Source of the DNA: Acidovorax sp. DW039
GTDB taxonomy: Bacteria > Pseudomonadota > Gammaproteobacteria > Burkholderiales > Burkholderiaceae_C
DNA length: 64,000 nucleotides
Reading direction: 5' to 3'
Assembly: GCF_037101375.1 (NCBI RefSeq)
Contig: NZ_AP029020.1
Location: 124,001-188,000 of the forward strand
Shown here in pieces: positions 1-9,381 of the stretch. The notes beneath the pieces are model-generated. The model was not told where the DNA came from, ran no database searches, and saw nothing but the letters and a program-made list of their open reading frames with translations. The translations under genes and the position numbers were made by a program. The first letter of the stretch is position 1; each line of letters starts with the position of its first letter.

Positions 1-1
1 C

Positions 2-901
2 ATCATGGCGCGGCTGAACAAGGCGATCAAGGACAACCGGTTTGCCAAGTGCGCCATCGAGACCGCATTGTTCGATGCACTCGGCCATCGCACGGGCCTG
101 CCCGTTTCGCAGTTGCTGGGCGGCCGGGTGCGCGACAGTCTGCCCATCGCCTGGACGCTGGCCTCTGGCGACACGGCCAAGGACATTGACGAAGCCGAGC
201 GCATGCTGACACAGCGCAGGCACAACATTTTCAAGCTCAAGATTGGCCGCCGCGCCGTCGCCGACGATGTGGCTCACGTAGCCGCCATCAAGAAGGCACT
301 GGGAGACCGCGCCTCAGTGCGCGTAGATGTGAACATGGCCTGGAGTGAACTGGAGGCACAGCAGGGGCTGGCAGCGCTGGTGGATGCAGGCTGTGATCTG
401 GTCGAACAGCCCGTAGCCTCGGTGGACGCCTTGGCACGCCTCAAAGGTCGTCATGCCATCGCCGTGATGGCGGATGAATCGCTCACCGGACCGGCCTCAG
501 CCTTCGCCCTCGCTCGCGTGGCCGGCGCTGATGTATTCGCCATCAAGATTGAACAGTCTGGCGGTCTGCTGGAAGCACTGCAAGTGGCTGCCATTGCCGA
601 TGCGGCGGGCATCGAGCTCTACGGCGGCACCATGCTGGAGGGTGCCGTAGGCACCATGGCATCGGCCCACGTGTTTGCCACGTTCCGCACCCTGCAGTGG
701 GGTACGGAGCTTTTCGGCCCCTTGCTGCTGACGGAGGAAATCCTCACCGAACCCCTGCAGTACAGGGACTTTCAGCTCCCTGTACCCACCACCCCCGGCC
801 TGGGTATTGCGCTGGATGAAGACCGCGTGCAGCACTTCCGTCGGGATCGCCCCCGCACCAGCGTTACCACGTCAGGCCCGCAGGCCGCCGCAGCGCACTG
901 A
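2..901 (+). CDS. catB: Muconate cycloisomerase, 5'-truncated by the window edge
   Basis: Converts cis,cis-muconate to muconolactone in the cytoplasm, the second step of the catechol ortho-cleavage branch. About 299 residues are visible against roughly 370 in the family, so the N-terminal capping domain starts outside the window; the first ATG at 5 is probably internal. Enolase-superfamily landmarks, numbered from that ATG, are the KLK pair (K77, K79), metal ligands in VDVN (D108), VEQP (E134) and ADES (D157/E158), and the general-acid/base lysine in IKIEQSGG (K181). It leads a co-directional catabolic operon with catA 72 bases downstream. A chloromuconate cycloisomerase is possible, but the benzoate context favours CatB. 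Confidence 0.93.
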   Translation: MMARLNKAIKDNRFAKCAIETALFDALGHRTGLPVSQLLGGRVRDSLPIAWTLASGDTAKDIDEAERMLTQRRHNIFKLKIGRRAVADDVAHVAAIKKALGDRASVRVDVNMAWSELEAQQGLAALVDAGCDLVEQPVASVDALARLKGRHAIAVMADESLTGPASAFALARVAGADVFAIKIEQSGGLLEALQVAAIADAAGIELYGGTMLEGAVGTMASAHVFATFRTLQWGTELFGPLLLTEEILTEPLQYRDFQLPVPTTPGLGIALDEDRVQHFRRDRPRTSVTTSGPQAAAAH

Positions 902-973
902 CCCAGATGCGATCTACGCATTCACTGTTTCGCCGCCCCCACCATTGCCCCACAACAATCCAAGGAGATAACC

Positions 974-1909
974 ATGGCCACCCATATTTTCAACACCCCC
1001 GAAGTCCAGGACTTTCTGCGTCTGGCCAGCGGCCTGAACCAGGCTGGCGGCAATGCACGCACCAAGCAGATCGTGCACCGCCTGCTGTCAGATCTGTTCA
1101 AGGCCATCGATGACCTGGACATCACGTCGGATGAATACTGGGCAGGCATTGCTTACCTCAACACCCTGGGTGCCCGTGGCGAAGCTGGACTGCTGTCGCC
1201 CGGCCTGGGCCTAGACCGCTTTCTGGACATGCGCATGGATGCCAAGGACAAGGAGCTGGGCATTGAAAACGGCACGCCCCGCACCATCGAAGGCCCTCTG
1301 TATGTAGCGGGTGCTCCAGAGGCGAAAGGCTTTGTCCGCCTGGACGACGGCAGCGACCAGGCCGGCCATACGCTGATCATGCACGGCACCGTATACGGTG
1401 CTGATGGCAAGCCCCTGCCCAACGCCAAGGTGGAGGTGTGGCACGCCAACACCAAGGGCTTCTATTCGCACTATGACCCCACTGGTGAGCAGAAGGCCTT
1501 CAACATGCGCCGCACCATCGTGACCGATGCTCAAGGTCGCTACAAATTCCAGAGCATCGTACCCAAGGGCTACGGCTGCCCACCCGACGGCCCCACACAA
1601 GCGCTCCTGAACCAACTGGGCCGCCACGGCAACCGCCCGGCCCACATTCACTTCTTCGTGACGGCTGACGGCCATCGTAAGCTCACCACGCAGATCAACA
1701 TCGATGGGGATCCTCTGGTGAATGATGACTTTGCCTACGCCACCCGCGAAGGCCTGGTGCCACCTCTGGTCGAGCGCACAGATGCTGCCAGCATCAAGGC
1801 GCAGGGCGTTGACGGTCCGTTCGCAGAAATCGTTTTCGACTTCACGCTGAGCGCACTGGTTGACGGTGTGGACAACCAGATCGTTGAGCGCCCCCGCCTG
1901 GCGGCCTGA
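974..1909 (+). CDS. catA: Catechol 1,2-dioxygenase
   Basis: Intradiol Fe(III) dioxygenase that opens catechol to cis,cis-muconate. The protein has 311 residues, the usual length. All four iron ligands are present at the textbook positions: Y164 (FYSHYDP), Y200 (PKGYGCP), H224 and H226 (PAHIHFF). The N-terminal helical dimerisation part covers about residues 1-105 and the beta-sandwich catalytic domain follows. The start is supported by AAGGAG seven bases upstream of the ATG. It lies between catB and benA in one transcription unit, so catechol made by BenABCD is consumed immediately. A 9-bp stem-loop follows the gene. Confidence 0.97.
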   Translation: MATHIFNTPEVQDFLRLASGLNQAGGNARTKQIVHRLLSDLFKAIDDLDITSDEYWAGIAYLNTLGARGEAGLLSPGLGLDRFLDMRMDAKDKELGIENGTPRTIEGPLYVAGAPEAKGFVRLDDGSDQAGHTLIMHGTVYGADGKPLPNAKVEVWHANTKGFYSHYDPTGEQKAFNMRRTIVTDAQGRYKFQSIVPKGYGCPPDGPTQALLNQLGRHGNRPAHIHFFVTADGHRKLTTQINIDGDPLVNDDFAYATREGLVPPLVERTDAASIKAQGVDGPFAEIVFDFTLSALVDGVDNQIVERPRLAA

Positions 1910-1968
1910 TCCCCACGGCCGGGTGCTTGGCCACTCGGCTGCCCCCTCCCTATTGCTTTCGCCCCTGA

Positions 1969-1989
1969 CTGCTGCGCTACGCGCAGCAG
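1969..1989 (+). other. Stem-loop between catA and benA
   Basis: A perfect 9-bp inverted repeat, CTGCTGCGC, loop TAC, GCGCAGCAG, flanked by CCCC and GGGG that could extend the stem. No T-run follows, so it may be an mRNA-stabilising, processing or attenuating structure rather than a full intrinsic terminator. Confidence 0.55.
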
Positions 1990-2018
1990 GGGGACAGCTG
2001 CACCTTGAGGAATCCACC

Positions 2019-3383
2019 ATGAACACCACCGCTGCCATCGCCGAGCGCTCTGATGTTGAAGCCCTGATCGAAGGGGCTTTGCAGGACGACAAGGCAAACG
2101 GCGTCTTCCGTTGCCGCCGGGACATCTTTACCGACCCAGCACTCTTCGAGCTGGAGATGAAGCACATCTTCGAAGGCAACTGGGTCTATCTGGCGCATGA
2201 GAGCCAGATCCCCGAGATCAACGATTACTTCACCACCTACATTGGCCGCCAGCCCATCGTCATCACGCGTGGCAAGGACGGGCAGCTCAACGCGGTGATC
2301 AATGCCTGCGCCCACCGTGGCGCCATGCTGTGCCGCAAAAAGCACGGCAACAAGGGCAGCTTCACCTGCCCCTTCCACGGCTGGACCTTCAACAACACCG
2401 GCAAGCTGCTCAAGGTCAAGGACGAAAAAACCACCGAGTACCCCGTGCAGTTCAACAAGGAAGGCTCGCACGACCTCAAGAAGGTGGCGCGCTTTGAAAG
2501 CTACAAGGGCTTCCTGTTCGGCAGCCTGAGCGCCGATGTGCAGCCCCTGCAGGATTACCTGGGCGAGACGAAGGTCATCATCGACCAGATCGTGGACCAG
2601 GCGCCCGAAGGGCTGGAAGTGTTGCGCGGCAACTCTTCGTACATCTACGACGGCAACTGGAAGCTGCAGATGGAAAACGGTTGCGACGGTTACCACGTGA
2701 GCTCGGTGCACTGGAACTATGCCGCCACCATGGGTCGCCGCAAGGAAGGTGGAACCAAGGCTGTGGATGCCAACGGCTGGAGCAAGAGCGTGGGCGGTGT
2801 GTACGGCTTTGAAAACGGTCACATCCTGCTTTGGACCAACACCATGAACCCCGAGGTGCGCCCGGTCTACAACCGCCGCGACGAGCTCAAGGAGCGCCTG
2901 GGTGAAACCAAGGCCGAGTTCATCGTCAAGCAGACACGCAACCTGTGCCTGTACCCCAATGTGTACCTGATGGACCAGTTTTCCACACAGATCCGCGTGA
3001 CGCGCCCCATCAGCGTGGACAAGACCGAAATCACCATCTACTGCTTTGGCGTGAAGGGTGAGAGCGCAGAAGACCGCGCCACCCGCATTCGCCAGTACGA
3101 GGACTTCTTCAACGTCTCAGGCATGGGCACAGCCGATGACCTCGAAGAGTTTCGCTCCTGTCAGAACGGCTATGCCGCAAAGGCCGCGCCTTGGAACGAC
3201 CTGAGCCGTGGAGCGCCGCTGTGGATCAAGGGCCCCGACGAGAACGCCCGCAAGATGGGGCTGAACCCGCTGCTCAGTGGGGAACGCAGCGAAGACGAGG
3301 GACTGTTTGTGTGCCAGCACGAGTACTGGGCGCAGGAGATGCGCAAGGCCGTGACCCAGGAGCGCCAAGGAGATGCCGCATGA
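2019..3383 (+). CDS. benA: Benzoate 1,2-dioxygenase, large (alpha) subunit
   Basis: Rieske non-haem iron oxygenase alpha subunit that dihydroxylates benzoate to the cis-diol carboxylate, using electrons from BenC. 454 residues. The Rieske [2Fe-2S] site is CxH (C97, H99) and CxxH (C117, H120); mononuclear iron histidines are H226 and H231 in DGYHVSSVH. The open frame extends upstream to 1860, but the ATG at 2019 is preceded by a TTGAGGA ribosome site and gives the normal N-terminus. The stop overlaps the benB start by four bases (ATGA), indicating translational coupling of the alpha and beta subunits. Close relatives act on toluate, anthranilate or 2-halobenzoate; the linked benD and cat genes favour benzoate. 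Confidence 0.95.
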   Translation: MNTTAAIAERSDVEALIEGALQDDKANGVFRCRRDIFTDPALFELEMKHIFEGNWVYLAHESQIPEINDYFTTYIGRQPIVITRGKDGQLNAVINACAHRGAMLCRKKHGNKGSFTCPFHGWTFNNTGKLLKVKDEKTTEYPVQFNKEGSHDLKKVARFESYKGFLFGSLSADVQPLQDYLGETKVIIDQIVDQAPEGLEVLRGNSSYIYDGNWKLQMENGCDGYHVSSVHWNYAATMGRRKEGGTKAVDANGWSKSVGGVYGFENGHILLWTNTMNPEVRPVYNRRDELKERLGETKAEFIVKQTRNLCLYPNVYLMDQFSTQIRVTRPISVDKTEITIYCFGVKGESAEDRATRIRQYEDFFNVSGMGTADDLEEFRSCQNGYAAKAAPWNDLSRGAPLWIKGPDENARKMGLNPLLSGERSEDEGLFVCQHEYWAQEMRKAVTQERQGDAA

Positions 3384-3868
3384 CCGCCGACTACAACGCC
3401 CTCTGCGCCTTTCTGTACCGCGAAGCGCGCCTGCTGGACGACCGCGCGTGGGACGAATGGCTGGACCTGTACAGCGAGTCAGTGGAGTACTGGATGCCTG
3501 CTTGGGACGACGACGACCGCCTGACGGAAGACCCTCACAGCCAGATATCGCTCATTTACTACCCTAACCGCAATGGGCTGGAAGACCGGGTGTTCCGTAT
3601 CAAGACTGAACGTTCCGGGGCCTCGACACCCGAGCCGCGCACCACCCATTCGGTGCTGAATGTGGAAGTGCTGCAGGACCGTGGCGACGCCGTGGATGTT
3701 CGCTACAACTTCCACACCCTGAGCCACCGCTACAAGGCCACCGATGCCTTCTTCGGCACCATGTTCGTGACACTGCAGCGGCACGCAGGCGACTTCCGAA
3801 TCACGCGCAAGAAGATCGTGTTGAAGAACGACTACATCCGTCAGGTCATTGACGTGTACCACGTCTGA
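3380..3868 (+). CDS. benB: Benzoate 1,2-dioxygenase, small (beta) subunit
   Basis: Structural beta subunit of the terminal oxygenase, 162 residues, the standard length for this NTF2-like/SnoaL-fold family. Family features are the N-terminal [16 protein letters not shown] segment and the [13 protein letters not shown]-terminal strand. The ATG overlaps the benA stop codon, and benC follows 17 bases later. It has no catalytic residues; it assembles with BenA as an alpha3-beta3 hexamer according to family knowledge. Confidence 0.95.
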   Translation: MTADYNALCAFLYREARLLDDRAWDEWLDLYSESVEYWMPAWDDDDRLTEDPHSQISLIYYPNRNGLEDRVFRIKTERSGASTPEPRTTHSVLNVEVLQDRGDAVDVRYNFHTLSHRYKATDAFFGTMFVTLQRHAGDFRITRKKIVLKNDYIRQVIDVYHV

Positions 3869-3885
3869 GCGGGCAGGAGACCACG

Positions 3886-4920
3886 ATGAGCAGCAGCTAC
3901 AACATCGCCCTGAATTTCGAGGACGGGGTCACCCGTTTCATCACCTGTGGTGCGCAAGAGAAGGTGCTGGACGCCGCCTTCCGCCAGCGCATCAACCTGC
4001 CCATGGATTGCTCGGACGGGGTGTGCGGCACCTGCAAGTGCCGTGCCGAAAGCGGAACCTACGACATGGGCGACGACTACATCGAGGAGGCCTTGACTGC
4101 CGACGAGGCAGCACAAGGCCTGGTGCTCACCTGCCAGATGATCCCGCGCTCGGACTGCGTGGTGGCTGTGCCGGTGCCATCCACCGCGTGCAAGACTGGG
4201 ACTGCCAAATTCAACGGCTCCGTGGCCGCCGTGACCGGCATGAACGATGCGGCTTATGAGCTGGTGCTGGAGGGGCTCGCCGGGGCGCCTGCGTTCTTGC
4301 CAGGCCAGTACGCCAATATCGGCGTGCCTGGCAGCGGCCAGCACCGCTCGTATTCGTTCAGCTCGGCAAGCGGCGCAGACCGCATGACCTTTCTCATCAA
4401 GCATGTGCCCGGTGGGCTCATGAGCAGCTGGCTGTCCAGTGCTGATGTGGGTACTCCGCTGGAAATGACAGGCCCCCTTGGCAGCTTCTACCTGCGCCCT
4501 GTCACGCGCCCCCTGCTGTTGCTGGCGGGCGGCACGGGTCTGGCCCCCTTTCTGTCCATGCTGGAAACGCTGGCTCAGCAGGGCTGCGCGCAGCCCCTGC
4601 ATCTGATCTACGGCGTGACCCGTGACCAGGATCTGGTGCTCGTGGATCGGCTGGAAGACTACGCTCGCCGCATCCCGGGTTTTACGTTCACCACCTGTGT
4701 GGCCGACCCAGCCTCCAGTCATCCGCAACGCGGGTATGTGACCGAGCACATGCCTTCCAAAGTTCTGCACGCGGGCAATGTGGATGTGTACTTGTGCGGG
4801 CCCCCACCCATGGTGGATGCCGTGCAGCGCCACTTCAAGGCTGCAGGCATTGCTCCTGCCAGCTTCCACTACGAAAAGTTCACCCCCAATGCCGTGGCTG
4901 CAGAGCCTGTGCCCGCTTGA
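3886..4920 (+). CDS. benC: Benzoate 1,2-dioxygenase, ferredoxin-NADH reductase
   Basis: Single-chain reductase passing electrons from NADH through FAD and a plant-type [2Fe-2S] cluster to BenA. 344 residues. The N-terminal ferredoxin domain shows C42-x4-C47-x2-C50 and C83. The FAD domain has the RSYSFSSA motif, and the NAD-binding part contains LAGGTGLAPFLSML and LCGPPPMVDAV. The domain order ferredoxin-FAD-NAD is that of BenC/XylZ/AntC. GGAGA lies seven bases upstream of the ATG. benD begins 14 bases after the stop. Confidence 0.95.
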   Translation: MSSSYNIALNFEDGVTRFITCGAQEKVLDAAFRQRINLPMDCSDGVCGTCKCRAESGTYDMGDDYIEEALTADEAAQGLVLTCQMIPRSDCVVAVPVPSTACKTGTAKFNGSVAAVTGMNDAAYELVLEGLAGAPAFLPGQYANIGVPGSGQHRSYSFSSASGADRMTFLIKHVPGGLMSSWLSSADVGTPLEMTGPLGSFYLRPVTRPLLLLAGGTGLAPFLSMLETLAQQGCAQPLHLIYGVTRDQDLVLVDRLEDYARRIPGFTFTTCVADPASSHPQRGYVTEHMPSKVLHAGNVDVYLCGPPPMVDAVQRHFKAAGIAPASFHYEKFTPNAVAAEPVPA

Positions 4921-4934
4921 CCAAGGAGCCCCAC

Positions 4935-5711
4935 ATGCCACAACGATTTGAAGGCCAGGTGATGCTGATCACCGGTGCTGCGCAAGGGATTGGCCAGCGC
5001 GTGGCTGAACGCGCCGCCGAAGAGGGCGCGATACTGGCCCTGGTGGACCGATCCCCCTTGGTACACGAGCTACGTGAGCGGCTGTCCGCCCTCACCAAAG
5101 TGATTGCCGTGGAAACGGACCTTGAGACCTTCGAGGGTGCGCAGCGGGCAGCGCAGGAAACCTATCTCGCATTTCGACGCATCGACGTGCTGGTGAACAA
5201 CGTGGGAGGCACCATCTGGACCAAACCCTTTGAGCACTATGAGCCCCACGAAGTCGAGGCCGAGGTGCGCCGCTCGCTTTTCCCCACCCTGTGGGGCTGC
5301 CGGGCAGTGCTGCCTTACATGCTCAAAAAGAAAAAGGGCGCCATCGTCAACGTGTCGTCCATCGCCACGCGCAGCGTGAATCGTGTTCCCTATGGCGCCG
5401 CCAAGGGTGGAGTCAACGCACTCACCGCCTGCCTTGCGTTTGAGAACGGCGAACGGGGCATCCGCATCAACGCCGTGGCCCCTGGAGGTACCGAAGCGCC
5501 CCCCCGCCGCATTCCGCGCAACAGCGCCAAGCCCAGCAAGAAAGATCAGGCCTGGTACCAGCAGATCGTCGACCAGACGGTGGGCAGCACGCTGATGAAG
5601 CGCTACGGCACGCTGGATGAGCAGGCCAGCGCCATCCTGTTCCTGGCTTCCGACGAGGCCTCCTACATCACCGGCTCGGTACTTCCGGTGGGCGGCGGCG
5701 ACCAGGGCTGA
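4935..5711 (+). CDS. benD: Dihydroxycyclohexadiene carboxylate dehydrogenase (benzoate diol dehydrogenase)
   Basis: Short-chain dehydrogenase that oxidises and decarboxylates the benzoate cis-diol to catechol with NAD+. 258 residues. The nucleotide-binding motif TGAAQGIG is at residues 14-20, the NNVGG motif at about 88-92, and catalytic S141/S142, Y153 and K157 (YGAAK) are all present. The start codon is supported by AAGGAG upstream; a longer in-frame extension into benC is not credible. Last gene of the benABCD block, followed by a stem-loop and the transporter gene. Confidence 0.95.
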   Translation: MPQRFEGQVMLITGAAQGIGQRVAERAAEEGAILALVDRSPLVHELRERLSALTKVIAVETDLETFEGAQRAAQETYLAFRRIDVLVNNVGGTIWTKPFEHYEPHEVEAEVRRSLFPTLWGCRAVLPYMLKKKKGAIVNVSSIATRSVNRVPYGAAKGGVNALTACLAFENGERGIRINAVAPGGTEAPPRRIPRNSAKPSKKDQAWYQQIVDQTVGSTLMKRYGTLDEQASAILFLASDEASYITGSVLPVGGGDQG

Positions 5712-5718
5712 CCCACCC

Positions 5719-5748
5719 GCAGCACGCACCCGCCAGAGGTGCGGCTGC
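5719..5748 (+). other. Bulged stem-loop between benD and benK
   Basis: GCAGC-A-CGCACC, a 7-base loop, then GGTGCG-GCTGC: two stacked stems of 6 and 5 bp with one bulged A. It occupies most of the 59-base gap ahead of benK. There is no T-run; a role in mRNA processing or differential expression of enzymes and transporter is inference. Confidence 0.45.
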
Positions 5749-5770
5749 TCCATCCTTTCAGGAGACATTC

Positions 5771-7150
5771 ATGACAACGGTAGAAATCAACCCGATCATC
5801 GACAACGCACGCTTTACGCGCTTTCACTGGATGGTGGTGGCGCTATGCGCCCTGCTGCTGATCTTCGATGGGTATGACTTGTTCATCTACGGCGTAGTGC
5901 TTCCAGCACTCATGACCGAGTGGAGTTTGACTCCAGTGCAGGCGGGCGCTTTGGGCAGCTACGCGCTGTTTGGCATGATGTTTGGCGCCTTCATTTTTGG
6001 CCCCATGGCGGACCGCATTGGACGCAAAAAAGGCATTGCCATCTGCTTCGTGATGTTCAGCCTGGCTACCTTTCTCAACGGTTTCGCCACATCGCCTACG
6101 GAATTCGGCTTCTTCAGGTTCATCGCTGGCCTGGGTTGCGGGGGCCTGATGCCCAACGCGGTGGCACTGATGAATGAATATGCTCCCAAACGCGCACGGG
6201 GGACGCTGGTAGCGCTCATGTTCAGCGGCTATTCGCTGGGTGGCGTTTTGTCGGCAGGTCTGGGCATCTATGTACTGCCGCGCTTTGGCTGGCAGGCGAT
6301 GTTCTGGGCCGCTGCGGTGCCTTTGCTGCTGTTGCCTGTCATTCTGTGGAAGCTGCCTGAATCAGTGGGCTTTCTGATCCGGCAGGGGCGACAGAGCCAA
6401 GCCCGTACCCTGCTGGGGTGCGTCAACCCCGAGGCCCCCATCGCCGTCAACGCGAGGCTGATCGCATCGGACGCCAAGGGCGCAGGTGTGCCAATGCTTG
6501 ATCTGGTGAAAGAGGGCCGCGCTGCAGGCACATGCATGATCTGGATCGCATTCTTCTGTTGCCTGCTGATGGTGTATGCACTGGGTTCGTGGCTGCCCAA
6601 GCTCATGGCCAATGCGGGCTACAGCCTGGGCTCCAGCCTGTCCTTTTTGCTGGCGCTCAACTTCGGAGGTATGGCCGGTGCGATTGCCGGAGGCTGGCTG
6701 GGGGACCGCTTCAGCCTGCCCAAGGTGGTGCTGTCGTTTTTTGCGGTAGGTACCGTGGCGATTGCCCTGCTTGGCTACAACAGCCCCATGCCAGTGCTCT
6801 ATTTGCTCATCACCGTGGCGGGTGCAACCACGATTGGAACCCAGATCCTGTTGTACGCCAACACGGCGCAGTTCTACCCATTGGCTATGCGCTCCACCGG
6901 TCTGGGTTGGGCTTCAGGCGTAGGCCGTACCGGAGCCATCGTGGGGCCGTTGCTGGGCGGTTCGCTGATGGCTGCTGCACTTCCTTTGCAGCTGAATTTT
7001 CTGGCCTTCGCAGTGCCAGGCCTGGTGGCAGCACTGGCGATGGGTATCTTCATCTGGCGTTATCGCGACTCTGCTGGTACCCCCGTCGCGTCCGATTCCG
7101 CTTCCACTGCCAAGCCTCCACTGCAGGTAAGCCCGGTGGTTTCCCGCTGA
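5771..7150 (+). CDS. benK: Aromatic acid:H+ symporter (MFS), probable benzoate importer
   Basis: Major facilitator of the AAHS family, 459 residues with about 12 hydrophobic segments. Diagnostic are FDGYDLFIYG in the first membrane helix and the loop 2-3 signature ADRIGRKKG. AGGAGA lies seven bases before the ATG. Its place between benD and catD makes benzoate import the likely role; PcaK-type 4-hydroxybenzoate or protocatechuate transporters are close relatives and cannot be excluded from sequence alone. Confidence 0.9.
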   Translation: MTTVEINPIIDNARFTRFHWMVVALCALLLIFDGYDLFIYGVVLPALMTEWSLTPVQAGALGSYALFGMMFGAFIFGPMADRIGRKKGIAICFVMFSLATFLNGFATSPTEFGFFRFIAGLGCGGLMPNAVALMNEYAPKRARGTLVALMFSGYSLGGVLSAGLGIYVLPRFGWQAMFWAAAVPLLLLPVILWKLPESVGFLIRQGRQSQARTLLGCVNPEAPIAVNARLIASDAKGAGVPMLDLVKEGRAAGTCMIWIAFFCCLLMVYALGSWLPKLMANAGYSLGSSLSFLLALNFGGMAGAIAGGWLGDRFSLPKVVLSFFAVGTVAIALLGYNSPMPVLYLLITVAGATTIGTQILLYANTAQFYPLAMRSTGLGWASGVGRTGAIVGPLLGGSLMAAALPLQLNFLAFAVPGLVAALAMGIFIWRYRDSAGTPVASDSASTAKPPLQVSPVVSR

Positions 7151-7189
7151 GGGACTCGCACAGATACCCACGCTCTACACGGACTTGAT

Positions 7190-7999
7190 ATGACCGCCAA
7201 GACCTCCTCCCTTGCCACTGACCGCGGTATGTTCCGCATTGCCATCGAGGGACCAGAACACGCTCCCGCACTGATGTTGAGCAATTCGCTGGGGACCACG
7301 CTCGAAATGTGGGAGCCCCAGGTGGCTGCGCTGACGCAACACTGGCGCGTGGTGCGATACGACACCAGAGGACACGGAGACAGTCTGGTCACCCCCGGTC
7401 CCTACAGCTTCGATGTGCTGGGTATGGACGCTCTGGCCGTGCTGGATACCTTGGGCATTCAAAAGGCAGCGTTTTGCGGAATCTCCATGGGGGGCCATAC
7501 CGGTCTGTGGCTGGGTATCCATGCGGGACATCGACTGCAAGCCTTGGTGGTGTGCAACAGCGCTGCGCGCATCGGATCCGCATCGGCCTGGGCGGAACGC
7601 GCCTCCATGGTACGGGCCAACGGTACCGACAGCATGCAGTCGCTGGCGGCATCAGCGCCTGCGCGGTGGTTTACTCCCGGCTTCACGCAAAGACAGCCGC
7701 TAGTTGTTCAGCGCGCACAAGCCTGGATTGCATCCACCCCCCCTGAGGGATACGCCGCTTGCTGTGACGCGCTGGGCCATTCAGACTTGCGCGACCAGCT
7801 CGCTCGCATCACGGCGCCGACCTTGCTGCTCGCCGGTTCAGCCGACCCTGTAACCACGGTGGCGGAGGCCCAAAGCATGCAAGCCTGCATCCCTGGAGCG
7901 CAACTGGCCGTAGTGCCGGCATCGCACCTCTCCAACCTGGAGGCGCCTCACGCTTTTACCGGCGCCTTGCTGGACTTTCTGGCAGCGGCAACTGCCTGA
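7190..7999 (+). CDS. catD: 3-oxoadipate enol-lactonase
   Basis: Alpha/beta hydrolase that opens beta-ketoadipate enol-lactone to beta-ketoadipate. 269 residues. The nucleophile elbow is GISMGG (S99), the oxyanion region SNSLGTTLEMW is typical, and the catalytic histidine lies in ASHLSNLEAP near the C-terminus. The ribosome site is weak. The gene sits between benK and catC, completing the catechol branch; in a protocatechuate cluster the same enzyme would be called PcaD. Confidence 0.92.
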   Translation: MTAKTSSLATDRGMFRIAIEGPEHAPALMLSNSLGTTLEMWEPQVAALTQHWRVVRYDTRGHGDSLVTPGPYSFDVLGMDALAVLDTLGIQKAAFCGISMGGHTGLWLGIHAGHRLQALVVCNSAARIGSASAWAERASMVRANGTDSMQSLAASAPARWFTPGFTQRQPLVVQRAQAWIASTPPEGYAACCDALGHSDLRDQLARITAPTLLLAGSADPVTTVAEAQSMQACIPGAQLAVVPASHLSNLEAPHAFTGALLDFLAAATA

Positions 8000-8012
8000 C
8001 CGGTCCGGTCAG
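7996..8012 (+). other. 17-base palindrome overlapping the catD stop codon
   Basis: CTGACCGG-T-CCGGTCAG, perfect 8-base arms around one central base, including the TGA of catD. As RNA it can form a short stem at the end of translation; as DNA it is a symmetrical site. Function unknown. Confidence 0.45.
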
Positions 8013-8053
8013 CGGACGCCAGCCTATCTATCGACCTCTTTATAAGGAAAGCC

Positions 8054-8332
8054 ATGCTGTATCTGGTTCATATGATCGTCAACATTCCGTACACGATGCC
8101 CTCTGAGGAGGCGGCACGTATCAAAGCTGAAGAGAAAGCCTACGCACAGGAACTGCAGCGCAGCGGCAAATGGGTGCATCTGTGGCGCGTGGTGGGCGAA
8201 TACGCCAACTACAGCGTTTTTGATGTGGCCAGCAATGACGAGCTGCACGACCTGCTCAGTCGCCTGCCGCTGTTCCCCTTCATGCAGATCACCGTGACGC
8301 CGCTCGCCAAGCATCCTTCGGCAATTGGCTGA
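8054..8332 (+). CDS. catC: Muconolactone delta-isomerase
   Basis: Moves the double bond of muconolactone to give beta-ketoadipate enol-lactone, between CatB and CatD. 92 residues, exactly the small ferredoxin-like-fold family size, with MLYLVHMIVNIP at the N-terminus and the conserved LPLFPFMQITVTPLAKHPS tail. AAGGA lies upstream of the ATG. In this operon catC follows catD rather than sitting next to catB. Confidence 0.95.
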   Translation: MLYLVHMIVNIPYTMPSEEAARIKAEEKAYAQELQRSGKWVHLWRVVGEYANYSVFDVASNDELHDLLSRLPLFPFMQITVTPLAKHPSAIG

Positions 8333-8352
8333 GCTGCACGCGCACTGACAGT

Positions 8353-8364
8353 AGCCCCGGGGCT
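8353..8364 (+). other. 12-base perfect palindrome between catC and the Bug gene
   Basis: AGCCCCGGGGCT in the 59-base gap after catC. It has no loop of its own, so as RNA only a shorter stem would form. Listed because the longer gaps of this operon tend to carry a symmetrical sequence. Confidence 0.3.
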
Positions 8365-8391
8365 GCGTTCCCTACCCCCTGGAGTCTTGCC

Positions 8392-9381
8392 ATGCCTGCC
8401 ATCCGCGCACTGAACGCCATCACCACATTCGCCATTGCAGCGCTGGCTGCGAGCCTGCCCGCCATGGCGCAAACAGATCAGAACTGGCCTTCGCGCCCCA
8501 TCAAGTGGGTGGTTCCGTTCCCACCTGGTGGGGCCATGGATGTCATTGCACGTACTCTGGGGGAAAGAGCATCCCGGGATTGGGGTCAGCCCGTGGTCAT
8601 CGAAAACAAGCCGGGAGCGGGTGGCAATATCGGCGCGGATTACGCAGCCAAGCAACCCGCAGACGGCTATACGATCCTGATTACCTCCATTGGCATAGCC
8701 ACCAACAAGGCGCTTTATCCTCGGCTGGGTTACGATCCGGTCAAGGACTTCGCACCAGTGAGTTTGTTGGCAGTGGTGCCTAACGTCCTGGTCGTCAACC
8801 CGGCGCGGATACCAGACCGCTCTGTCAAGGAACTTGTGGGGCGCGCACAGAAAGCCCCAGGCACATTGACTTACGCATCGGCGGGCAATGGAACGTCCAT
8901 CCATCTGGCAGGAGAAATGTTCTCGGCTCTCTCCGGGGTACAAATTACACACATCCCTTACAAGGGCAGCGCGCCTGCCGTCACCGATATGCTGGGTGGT
9001 CAAGTAGATCTCATGTTCGACAGCATCACCTCCGCGCGGCCACATATCCAGTCCGGCAAACTGCGTCCCCTGGCAGTCACGACAACCAGACGCTCCGCCG
9101 CACTTCCCGATGTTCCGACCATGGCTGAAGCAGGCATTACAGGCTACGACGTGTCCCCATGGTTTGCTGTATTTGCGCGCGCCGGAACGCCAGCCCATGT
9201 GATTGCGCGCCTCAACAAAGGGTTGAACGAGGCCATGCAGCAACCGGAAACCTTGCGCAAGTTTGAAAGCATTGGCGCAGAGCCCATCGGATCAACGCCT
9301 CAGGAGCTATCCAGCCATCTGGGGAAAGAACTGGAACGCTGGGATGGGCTGATACGCCAACGCGGTGTGCGGGCTGACTAG
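8392..9381 (+). CDS. Bug/TctC-family periplasmic binding protein
   Basis: Periplasmic substrate-binding protein of the tripartite tricarboxylate/Bug family, 329 residues. A Sec signal peptide (MPAIRALNAITTFAIAAL... ending AMA before Q) is followed by the family core: WPSRPIKWVVPFPPGGAMD, VVIENKPGAGGNIGADYAA, and HIPYKGSAPAVTDMLGGQVD. Ligand is probably a small carboxylate, perhaps benzoate or a pathway intermediate; no TctA/TctB membrane partner is in view. CTGGAG precedes the start. Oddity: the stop codon TAG is made of TA from the target and G from the first base of the adjacent insertion sequence, yet the protein appears full length. Confidence 0.9.
   Translation: MPAIRALNAITTFAIAALAASLPAMAQTDQNWPSRPIKWVVPFPPGGAMDVIARTLGERASRDWGQPVVIENKPGAGGNIGADYAAKQPADGYTILITSIGIATNKALYPRLGYDPVKDFAPVSLLAVVPNVLVVNPARIPDRSVKELVGRAQKAPGTLTYASAGNGTSIHLAGEMFSALSGVQITHIPYKGSAPAVTDMLGGQVDLMFDSITSARPHIQSGKLRPLAVTTTRRSAALPDVPTMAEAGITGYDVSPWFAVFARAGTPAHVIARLNKGLNEAMQQPETLRKFESIGAEPIGSTPQELSSHLGKELERWDGLIRQRGVRAD

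Noticed and set aside
1211..2822. Long antisense open frames opposite catA and benA
   Set aside because: Typical mirror frames of GC-rich coding sequence; no motif, and the sense frames have all catalytic residues.
3841..4941. 366-codon minus-strand frame opposite benC
   Set aside because: No motif or ribosome site; benC is complete with all cofactor motifs on the plus strand.
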